Source: Liolophura sinensis (lineage: Eukaryota; Mollusca; Polyplacophora; Chitonida; Chitonidae). Taken from it: 64,000 nt of DNA. The DNA is taken from positions 66,500,984 to 66,564,983 of the forward strand of contig NC_088300.1 of the NCBI RefSeq assembly GCF_032854445.1, given 5' to 3'. Under the pieces are notes generated by a model. The model saw nothing but the letters and a program-made list of their open reading frames with translations. It did not search any database and had not been told where the DNA came from. Of the stretch, positions 49,901 through 61,900 are shown in pieces. Numbering within the stretch: the stretch's first letter is position 1; each line of letters begins with the position of its first letter. A program made the translations under genes and the position numbers.

Positions 49901-52900
49901 TACAGCTGCAGTAAAATGAGCCAGAGCCAATACACCTGTAGTGAAAGAAACCAGAGCCAGAATAGCTAGAATAAGACAAACTGGGTTCAGTACAGCTGCA
50001 GTAAAATGAACTAAAGCCATTACTTCTGCACTAACCTGAACCTGGACCCATGCTGCTGCAGTAAAATGAACAGTTCGGTTGCAAGAATGTGTAGAGACCA
50101 GTATAGCTGCAGTAAAATGAACAGTGTAGTTGCGAGAATATGTAGAGACCAGTATAGCTTCAGTAAAATGAACAGTATGGTTGCAAGAATATGTAGAGGC
50201 CAGTATAGCTGCAGTAAATGAACAGTACGGTTGCAATAATATGTAGAGGCCAGTATAGCTGTAGTAAAATGAACAGTACGTTTGCAAGAATATATAAAGG
50301 CCAGTATAGCTGCAGTAAAATGAACCAAGACCAGTTTAATAAGCTGTAATAAAATTGCACATGTTCAAAAGAGAGAATTTTTAGACCCAGTGTGACATGC
50401 ATTGTAGTTGACAATCAAGTTTAAGGAACTCTGTCTGACAGCTTCTAGACTTATAAGGAATAGCCATACACTTTGTGTGAAGTTTTTAATGTTATTCCAC
50501 CAACATGTTGTGCTAATTTAGGAATGAAGATTTTCTTTTTTTTTTTGTGAAGTATATTAATTTTTTTTCATTTTACAGCACTTAATGCCTTATTAACCAA
50601 GAAGAAAATTCCTAAAGTGGAACCAGAGCCAGAAATAACAGATGGGCAGGGCAAGGTCAACACATCTGGAGCCGCAGAAGAAGGCACTGATGTTACAAAG
50701 ACAATTGAGCCTCAGCCTGTTAAAGTGACAGGAGAAACTGTAGAGGCGCCAAAGGGGGTGCCCATTAATGAGACAAATGACATGGATGTTAACCCCCCGA
50801 AGGATACTCTGGAACTAATAGAGGAGGTGGTTGATGTGCCTGGTTTGGAGGGTGAAGCCCTGCCGGTAATACCGGACCCCACTGATGTCACAGAGAAGAG
50901 TGAAGAAGTGAAACAGGCACTGGAGGACCACCATGTTGTCAAGCTGGAGACGACTAAACCAGAATTACAATCAACAGCAACCCTTAACCTTGATGTGACC
51001 TTGACAGCATCTGAAGCTGATCAGGTGATGATCACACCAACGATTGCTGAAAGTGATCCAGAACCTTCAGTTGCCACTACCGCATTGCCTACCCTGAAGG
51101 CAGTGTCTGATTATGAGATAAAGTTTGAAAAATCTCTGGTGGAAGGGACAGATACAAGTAAGGAATTACCAGACATCCAAGCCTCACCAAGTATCCCAGA
51201 ATCACCTTCCACAACTCTGCTGGAAGACAAGCCGGATAATCCTGAACCTGAGCTTGTACCGTCATCAGAAATGTCCATTGTTCCAGCAGAGTCCAGTACA
51301 TCTGAAGCAGGCACTGTGACTGAATCCCTCAGACAGAGCCCTGAGAAACAAGACTCTGCCCCAGGGAATTTTGAAGTGTTTGAAGGTACGACTATCTATT
51401 ACGATGATGATCCGGTGAAGGAAACACCATATCCAGATTTGCAAGTGTCGCCGTCTAAAGACGCAGTCAGTCCATCTGTGCAAGACCAGAAAGCAGGGTC
51501 TGAGTTGCCTCTTGTCAGAGATATTCTGAAGGAAGCTGATATTGGTGCCACAAAGCCTGTGGATTCATCAGAAACCCAGCAGATCAGCGTTGCTGCTGCA
51601 GGAATGACAGAGGGGATAAGCCACAGTGAAGTAGTCACCACTGTTAACAGCAGCATTGCTGATCAAGAACAGTCAGATGCTGAACCACCAGTGCCAAATG
51701 CTGATGCTTACCATACCTTGGACTTCATGACTAGGAAGCCTCTCTCTGAAGAAAGCTTCCAGCCAACGCCCAGGGTTGATGAGGAACCTGTGAAATCTGA
51801 TACGCCAGTGGGGAGCGGTCAGGAGAAGACTGATGATGATGGGGGTAAAAATAATGAGGCTGATTCTCTCAAAGAGGAAAGAAAAAACGCTGTGAACGCA
51901 AATTCTCTTAACTCTCTCAAGGATGAGAAAAAACCTGGTGAGGATGACTCTTCCAAGGAGGAGGAAAAACCTGGTGAGGATGACTCTTCCAAGGAGGAGG
52001 AAAAACCTCGTGAGGATGACTCTTCCAAGGAGGAGCAAAGACATGTTGAGGATGGGAAACTTACTGACTCTCCTAAAGAGGAGGAAAAAGACATTGACGA
52101 TAATAACGAGAAAGATGGTAGCCTTTCTCCTGAGGAAGATAAACTGAAAGAAACTCAAGAAGAAAAGAAAGAGGAAGTTCTTGAAAAAACTGATAACAGC
52201 CCATCCAAAACAACAACAACACACCCTGAGACAGAAACCAAAGCAGAAGACTCTCCTGGTAGTAAACCACCACTGGGATCTGAAGATGAAGAAGTTCCTT
52301 TCTCACCTCCACCACAGGAAAGTGTCACACAGCATCCAGAACAGGAAACTGTTACAGAGACACCTAATGACCCTGAAGAACCAGACCCAGTTGGAGTAAC
52401 TCCTCCCACCACAACTCCGGCCAGCCAGCCTGAATGGGAGACTCCAATTCCTGATGACCTGAAACATCCCGATGAGAAGAATGACCCTTACGCATCAGAT
52501 GACCACTGGTCAAGACGTATTACAGACGCTCAGTTAGAAGAGGAGATGTATTCATCAGGTTTCCAAACGTTCAGTAAACAAGTGATGGCGGTGGTTGAGC
52601 CTGGTCTTCAATGGGTTGTAATGAAGGTAATACCAGAGGTTTAATACAGTAGCAATAATTGTTACATGGTGAAAATTTGTACAGCGTTTCTTATCAGAAT
52701 ATTTTCACAGGGTGTTGCATCACCCTGTGACATAGTAGTAATTTAGCCCATGTGGTACAAATCTCTAATTTTTCATTCATTCATTTATAGTTGTAAATTA
52801 TTTCAGATGCCTCCATCAATACAGAATATTTTGGAAAAAGAGCCTCTTGGGTTGTCTCCCCCTGTGCTGGTGTTTGTCACCATGGCAACATTTGTCATCA

Positions 52901-55900
52901 TGATGACAGTTACCTGCTGTTCGTGTGTATGTAGGGTGAGTACTTGGTTATTTCAGGACATGTACATTCACTCATACTGTTAAAGATATCTACCAAGTGC
53001 ATATACAAGAAACCCAACGTTTTAACTGACCATAAATCCAGTGTAAATGAGGAGGATCTTCAAGTCGTCTCCATTCCCAAGCCTCCTTGGCCGTCCTATT
53101 AATGAAAAATCCTTTAAAATGACTTTTGAACACAAGTCACAGGGCTAGTAACAGAGCCGTGAAATCCTTGGAAAAGCCTGGAAATCTAAAGTAACTTTTT
53201 AGGTCTTGTATTTTTTTTCTTTTGACCTTTCTGCTGGGTAATCTACAGATAAAGCTCGGAGCGAACCTAAGCTCAGATTGTATATACTCATAGTATGCTG
53301 ACTATCTATGGGAGAAGTTTGAAATTGCACTGTTGTCTTTATGAGAAAAGTCAATGAATAAAACCATTTTACACTTGTTGGAGCTTTTATAATGTGTATA
53401 ACTACAATATTTATTCTGAATAACTTGGAAGATCTGAATATTGGGTCTGTGGAAGCTTGGAAAAGGCGTGGAAATTTGAAATCATTAGCGAAGCCGGAAG
53501 TTTAAGAAATACTTTTTCTTACGGCTAAATGGAGTTGAGGTCCTGGGTTTCTGAAGCCTTAAAGAAAGCAGTTTTTATTTTGCCATATTCTGTACACCAC
53601 ACTACAGTACCTATACCTGCACTTTGATGTTAAGAGTACAGTTAATATGTTCTGTTGTATATTTACCTCGTTTCAGGGTGGTGGCCAGCGTGGAAAGAAG
53701 TCCAATCCACTAGGTAAGATCATTCGTAAAGTGTCTTTTCCTCGTGACATTTTCAGACACGTTTCAAGGTAGGCATAGAACAGTTAGATAGTGTGTCACT
53801 TAAGCGATAGATTCACCATTTTGTGCCTCAAATATTTCTGATGTAACGATAAGCCATAATTACACATTTATTCAAAAACAGAAAACCTGGGTACACAGAT
53901 TATGTTCAACTTACAGTTGACAGCTTGAGCAGTGCTGTACCAAATGCATGAGGTTTATCTCTTTAAGAGATTTTAACTGACTACTCAGTGAAGTGTGAGC
54001 AAACGTTACAAATTTAGGCATTCAGTTTTGTCTGTTTTATTTTTATGTCTTAATTTGTATCCTAAAACATATATTATATGCTATTCCAGTGGTTGTGCGT
54101 GGACTGGAAGAAAAACTGTTTGTAACGACAAAAGAAAAAGAAAACCTGGAAGATGAACTGGTAGAATCAAAGAAGAAGGTGAGTCATTTACAAGTGGACA
54201 TCCAGCAAGAATACAAGTAATGAACTACAACTTCATAAAAATATTTGCGAAGTATTAATTCACCCAATTGGTAAGACGGTCAAAAATCATGTTTATATGA
54301 TTAATTTATTCATAATTTATATGATTATAAAACCACAACTTCATGACTTTCCCCTTCTGTACTCCAGTTGGTACAACAGGGCATTTAATAGTTGATGAAA
54401 AATTCATTTGCAACTTTTTACCATATTTTAGTTTGACTAAATTTGTTATTTATTTGTGTTGTTGGTTTGTTCAACCTAGGATGTCTGCAGTATAACATGC
54501 TCAATGTTTTACTCCACTCCGTCTGTTGACCTGTAGTGCTGTGTCTTCTCTTTCAGGTGAAATCATTGGAGAAGCAGCTGCAAACACAACAGAAGTCCAC
54601 AGGCTCCAGCCAGGTGGAAGTCCAGAATCTGAAAGTAAGTTCATCATGGTATTGTTGTATTTACTGATACCAATTTCACTAATGGGTACATTTGTTAGTA
54701 TGTTTTGCCCATACTTGTGATTTAATATTCTGTATTTTATGGCATGAATTCCAGTACAAACAGTGAAAACAGTGCAGTATATTTCTGATGAGTTATACAG
54801 GAATTCTCACGTTATGTTTGCACTGGCAAACCTGATAATTGTGACAGTGTTTTCATTGCCCCTTGCCACATAAGTTGTGGGGGGACATGGAAATACTCTG
54901 TGTGTCCATCCTTCTGTTTAGCCTTCTTCTTGAACATTGTTTAACCAACCAAGCTGGTACAAAGTGGGTCAAGATCAACGAAGGGATCACACCATGTCCA
55001 GTGTCCAGTGTGGCTGCTGTCAGCCATCTTGGATTTCTGGGCCAAATTGCAATTTGTCTCATTATAAGACAGTTGCAGAAGACAAAGGAGGCGTGTAATT
55101 TGCTACTTTTTATGCATTGACATGAACAGTTAAAATAAAACCCTAATCGAAGTAAATTGACAAGAGACCGTATTTCACCGGTTTTGTTTACTCTGGCTTT
55201 GCTGTCTATGCTATAGGTCTTAATTATATTAAAGTACAACACAAACCAGCAAATCAGAATGAATGTAGTCAGCTCTAACTGGATGTTGTTTTTTATGTTC
55301 ACTGCAGTTACATAATAATGCTCTTAAGGAGTCAGTTGCCTCCCTTCAAGCAGAGGTGGAATCCTACAAGGAGACTTTCAAACAAGCAGAAGACAACATG
55401 CTGCAGCGACAAGGGGAGGTAAGCATGTTTGTCAACACTATGCCTCAAGAACCGCTGTCACACAAGTGTAATGAAAGGATAAGAAAGGGATAGATACACC
55501 TACCTGTTTGTCAGTATTGAAAGTTACTGTACAAAAATACAATTTTGACAAACAAAATTCATGTTAAATGTAATCAAATGGAGTCGTGGAAATTTGTGAG
55601 AGTATCCGTTGTGTGAGGAATCTATGGCTGATGGACCAGAGCTTGCTAATGGTAGCAGCTGGACCCGCAAACTTAAAATAGGAAATGGCTGACATTTGCT
55701 GTGTGTATACAGACTTGGAAAATGGGGGAAATTTAGTTGGCCTAAAATACAGTATCAACAGATGTCCATGTATGGTTCTTGCATATTCATGTAGTTATTC
55801 TAAAATTCTGTAGGTATGGTTTCCATGGTGAACATAAATTGTTGTCATTAAATGGATAAGGCTGCAACTTTCCTCTCACCTTGTTATTTTCAGATTGAGA

Positions 55901-58900
55901 GGCTACAGGAGAACATCAGAGAGTGGGAAGCCCATGCTGCATCACTGGAGAGTAAACATCAGGAGGTAAAACACTGTAAACTGTCTGAGATCAATGTTTA
56001 AATGGCTCCTATAAGTTAATGATAGACTGAATTGTGAATAAGTGATAGAGCACCACATTAGCAACCTTTCAGCCAAAGAGTGGAAGATATCTTATCCATA
56101 TTTGTTTTCAACAGTCAGAAAGACGTAAAAGTCAACTTAAATACATGTACTTCCACAAGAGTTGGATTAAGTGCACAACTTGGTTTTACAAGCTTTATAA
56201 TTGTGTTTGTTGACATGCATAGTAATCGATATTTATGGGTATTCCAGGGAACCATAGCATTTTTAACTTTCATAGTCTTGTCGGATCATCTTTGTTGAAA
56301 GTGATTAAAAAACAAGCCAGCCTTATTGTTATGATCTCTCCGTGACAACATGAAATGTGAGTGGATGTATTTAATCCGTGATAATATGATACACATGTAC
56401 CCGGATTCCTCAACCTTTTTGCGTACAGGGGAAGGTCTGTCAGCAACCTGCAGATGGTCGTGGGTGTATCCCCCTCCCCCACCCCACCGGGGACTGCCCT
56501 GTTTCCACCCACCATAATGCAGGCTCCCGTCGTATAAGTGAAATATTTTTTGTATGGCGTAAAACGCCAATCATATAAATAAATCAATCTTTTTGTATAT
56601 GAAAGAGCATCTTTAAACATATGAAAGAGCAACTTTAATTTGGAGGCAAAACAACATTGGGTGGGTTGGCCAATTTAAGGGGCTTCACGGTACACATAAG
56701 TTTATCTGTCTACACAGAATAATGCTTTGAGAATATGGTTGAATAAATACTGTGCAGACATGAAACGTTTGAGGAATTACAGTATTACATTACAGGGACT
56801 AACACTCAATTTTCTCCTGGCTCTGTCCAGTTTGATCTGCCCATAAACATGATGGCTGTAATATGGAAATATTTTTTTAATCAATATGATAAATGTTGTT
56901 GATCTTTATTATTCTGCAGGCCATGAAGGAGTTGGGTGGTCACAAAAGTGTAACAGACAATCTTAATACACAGATAGAGGCTCTCAATGAACAAGTGCAG
57001 TTCTTGGAAACCAGAAAACATCAGGTGGGTATGATTGGAGTATGGTCATCGCACTCAGAAATTTGTAACCATCTTTTAATGCATAAAATTTTACATAAGT
57101 AGCTCGCAAGCTGTAATTTAGGTATCTAGAATTGAGCTCTAGTCGTGTGAATATAACAGAACAAATAGCGGAATATATGAAGGTCAAGCTCCTAACCCTG
57201 TCCCATCATGAGGATTGTTTTCTTCAGGTTTTAAGTAAACCTTTTCTAAATGTTCATGGTCATCATGTATATTAGTAGCTACTCAGCCTCAGCGTTGTGT
57301 GATTACTGACTTTGTGATTACTTACTGTCCTCAAACATGTAAACATGTTGTCTTTGATGTCATCATGTATATTAGTAGCTACTCAGCCTCAGCGTTGTGT
57401 GATTACTTACTTTGTGATTACTTACTGTCCTCAAACAGATAAACATGTTGTCTTTGATGTCATCATGTATATTAGTAGCTACTCAGCCTCAGCGTTGTGT
57501 GATTACTTACTTTGTGATTACTTACTGTCCTCAAACAGATAAACATGTTGTCTTTGATGTCATCATGTATATTAGTAGCTACTCAGCCTCAGCGTTGTGT
57601 GATTACTTACTTTGTGATTACTTACTGTCCTCAAACAGATAAACATGTTGTCTTTGATGTCATCATGTATATTAGTAGCTACTCAGCCTCAGCGTTGTGT
57701 GATTACTTACTTTGTGATTACCTACTGTCCTCAAACAGATAAACATGTTGTCTTTGATGTCATCATGTATATTAGTAGCTACTCAGCCTCAGCGTTGTGT
57801 GATTACTTACTTTGTGATTACTTACTGTCCTCAAACAGATAAACATGTTGTCTTTGATGTCATCATGTATATTAGTAGCTACTCAGCCTCAGCGTTGTGT
57901 GATTACTTACTTTGTGATTACTTACTGTCCTCAAACAGATAAACATGTTGTCTTTGATGTCATCATGTATATTAGTAGCTACTCAGCCTCAGCGTTGTGT
58001 GATTACTTACTTTGTGATTACTTACTGTCCTCAAACAGATAAACATGTTGTCTTTGATGTCATCATGTATATTAGTAGCTACTCAGCCTCAGCGTTGTGT
58101 GATTACTTACTTTGTGATTACTTACTGTCCTCAAACAGATAAACATGTTGTCTTTGATGTCATCATGTATATTAGTAGCTACTCAGCCTCAGCGTTGTGT
58201 GATTACTTACTTTGTGATTACCTACTGTCCTCAAACAGATAAACATGTTGTCTTTGATGTCATCATGTATATTAGTAGCTACTCAGCCTCAGCGTTGTGT
58301 GATTACTTACTTTGTGATTACCTACTGTCCTCAAACAGATAAACATGTTGTCTTTGATGTCATCATGTATATTAGTAGCTACTCAGCCTCAGCGTTGTGT
58401 GATTACTTACTTTGTGATTACCTACTGTCCTCAAACAGATAAACATGTTGTCTTTGATGTCATCATGTATATTAGTAGCTACTCAGCCTCAGCGTTGTGT
58501 GATTACTTACTTTGTGATTACCTACTGTCCTCAAACAGATAAACATGTTGTCTTTGATGTCATCATGTATATTAGTAGCTACTCAGCCTCATCAGTTGTG
58601 TGATTACTTACTTTGTGATTACTTACTGTCCTCAAACAGATAAACATGTTGTCTTTGATGTCATCATGTATATTAGTAGCTACTCAGCCTCAGCGTTGTG
58701 TGATTACTTACTTTGTGATTACTTACTGTCCTCAAACAGATAAACATGTTGTCTTTGATGTCATCATGTATATTAGTAGCTACTCAGCCTCAGCGTTGTG
58801 TGATTACTTACTTTGTGATTACTTACTGTCCTCAAACAGATAAACATGTTGTCTTTGATGTCATCATGTATATTAGTAGCTACTCAGCCTCAGCGTTGTG

Positions 58901-61900
58901 TGATTACTTACTTTGTGATTACTTACTGTCCTCAAACAGATAAACATGTTGTCTTTGATGTCATCATGTATATTAGTAGCTACTCAGCCTCAGCGTTGTG
59001 TGATTACTTACTTTGTGATTACCTACTGTCCTCAAACAGATAAACATGTTGTCTTTGGTGTCATCATGTATATTAGTAGCTACTCAGCCTCAGCGTTGTG
59101 TGATTACTTACTTTGTGATTACTTACTGTCCTCAAACAGATAAACATGTTGTCTTTGGTGTCATCATGTATATTAGTAGCTACTCAGCCTCAGCGTTGTG
59201 TGATTACTTACTTTGTGATTACTTACTGTCCTCAAACAGATAAACATGTTGTCTTTGATGTCATCATGTATATTAGTAGCTACTCAGCCTCAGCGTCGTG
59301 TGATTACTTACTTTGTGATTACTTACTGTCCTCAAACAGATAAACATGTTGTCTTTGATGTCATCATGTATATTAGTAGCTACTCAGCCTCAGCGTTGTG
59401 TGATTACTTACTTTGTGATTACTTACTGTCCTCAAACAGATAAACATGTTGTCTTTGATGTCATCATGTATATTAGTAGCTACTCAGCCTCAGCGTTGTG
59501 TGATTACTTACTTTGTGATTACTTACTGTCCTCAAACAGATAAATATGTTGTCTTTGATGTCATCATGTATATTAGTAGCTACTCAGCCTCAGCGTTGTG
59601 TGATTACTTACTTTGTGATTACTTACTGTCCTCAAATAGATAAACATGTTGTCTTTGATGTCATCATGTATATTAGTAGCTACTCAGCCTCATCAGTTGT
59701 GTGATTACTTACTTTGTGATTACTTACTGTCCTCAAACAGATAAACATGTTGTCTTTGATGTCATCATGTATATTAGTAGCTACTCAGCCTCAGCGTTGT
59801 GTGATTACTTACTTTGTGATTACTTACTGTCCTCAAACAGATAAACATGTTGTCTTTGATGTCATCATGTATATTAGTAGCTACTCAGCCTCAGCGTTGT
59901 GTGATTACTTACTTTGTGATTACTTACTGTCCTCAAACAGATAAACATGTTGTCTTTGATGTCATCATGTATATTAGTAGCTACTCAGCCTCATCAGTTG
60001 TGTGATTACTTACTTTGTGATTACCTACTGTCCTCAAACAGATAAACATGTTGTCTTTGATGTCATCATGTATATTAGTAGCTACTCAGCCTCATCAGTT
60101 GTGTGATTACTTACTTTGTGATTACTTACTGTCCTCAAACAGATAAACATGTTGTCTTTGATGTCATCATGTATATTAGTAGCTACTCAGCCTCAGCGTT
60201 GTGTGATTACTTACTTTGTGATTACTTACTGTCCTCAAATAGATAAACATGTTGTCTTTGATGTCATCATGTATATTAGTAGCTACTCAGCCTCAGCGTT
60301 GTGTGATTACTTACTTTGTGATTACTTACTGTCCTCAAATAGATAAACATGTTGTCTTTGATGTCATCATGTATATTAGTAGCTACTCAGCCTCAGCGTT
60401 GTGTGATTACTTACTTTGTGATTACCTACTGTCCTCAAACAGATAAACATGTTGTCTTTGATGTCATCATGTATATTAGTAGCTACTCAGCCTCAGCGTT
60501 GTGTGATTACTTACTTTGTGATTACTTACTGTCCTCAAACAGATAAACATGTTGTCTTTGATGTCATCATGTATATTAGTAGCTACTCAGCCTCAGCGTT
60601 GTGTGATTACTTACTTTGTGATTACTTACTGTCCTCAAACAGATAAACATGTTGTCTTTGATGTCATCATGTATATTAGTAGCTACTCAGCCTCAGCGTT
60701 GTGTGATTACTTACTTTGTGATTACGTACTGTCCTCAAACATGTAAACATGTTGTCTTTGATGTCATCATGTATATTAGTAGCTACTCAGCCTCAGCGTT
60801 GTGTGATTACTTACTTTGTGATTACTTACTGTCCTCAAACAGATAAACATGTTGTCTTTGATGTCATCATGTATATTAGTAGCTACTCAGCCTCAGCGTT
60901 GTGTGATTACTTACTTTGTGATTACCTACTGTCCTCAAACAGATAAACATGTTGTCTTTGATGTCATCATGTATATTAGTAGCTACTCAGCCTCAGCGTT
61001 GTGTGATTACTTACTTTGTGATTACTTACTGTCCTCAAACAGATAAACATGTTGTCTTTGATGTCATCATGTATATTAGTAGCTACTCAGCCTCAGCGTT
61101 GTGTGATTACTTACTTTGTGATTACCTACTGTCCTCAAACAGATAAACATGTTGTCTTTGATGTCATCATGTATATTAGTAGCTACTCAGCCTCAGCGTT
61201 GTGTGATTACTTACTTTGTGATTACCTACTGTCCTCAAACATGTAAACATGTTGTCTTTGATGTCATCATGTATATTAGTAGCTACTCAGCCTCAGCGTT
61301 GTGTGATTACTTACTTTGTGATTACCTACTGTCCTCAAACAGATAAACATGTTGTCTTTGATGTCATCATGTATATTAGTAGCTACTCAGCCTCAGCGTT
61401 GTGTGATTACTTACTTTGTGATTACCTACTGTCCTCAAACATGTAAACATGTTGTCTTTGATGTCATCATGTATATTAGTAGCTACTCAGCCTCAGCGTT
61501 GTGTGATTACTTACTTTGTGATTACCTACTGTCCTCAAACAGATAAACATGTTGTCTTTGATGTCATCATGTATATTAGTAGCTACTCAGCCTCAGCGTT
61601 GTGTGATTACTTACTTTGTGATTACCTACTGTCCTCAAACAGATAAACATGTTGTCTTTGATGTATTTCAGCTTACTGTAGAAGCAGATGAATGGGAGAA
61701 AAAGTGAGTAAACACCAGGGGCCAGTGTCATGAAGCGTAATTAGTGTTAAGTAACCATGAGCTAAGTGCACTTTATATCTCTGCAGCATAAGTCGCCATG
61801 ATAATTAAGAGCAAACTTAGCTCAGTGAGCTTCATGAAACCGGCCCAAGATCATATAGCTGATATCGTTGCTGTGAGTCCAGTCTGCCAGCAAACTGTGA

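Noticed and set aside
51673-52224. 183-codon minus-strand frame opposite TANGO1 exon 8
   Set aside because: Shadow of the low-complexity acidic coding repeat; composition is Phe/Leu/Ser as expected from the complement of Glu/Asp/Lys codons.
57345-61646. Overlapping 65-codon plus-strand reading frames, one per 100 bp
   Set aside because: They arise from the satellite; each overlaps the next in a different frame because 100 is not a multiple of three, and the region is a TANGO1 intron.
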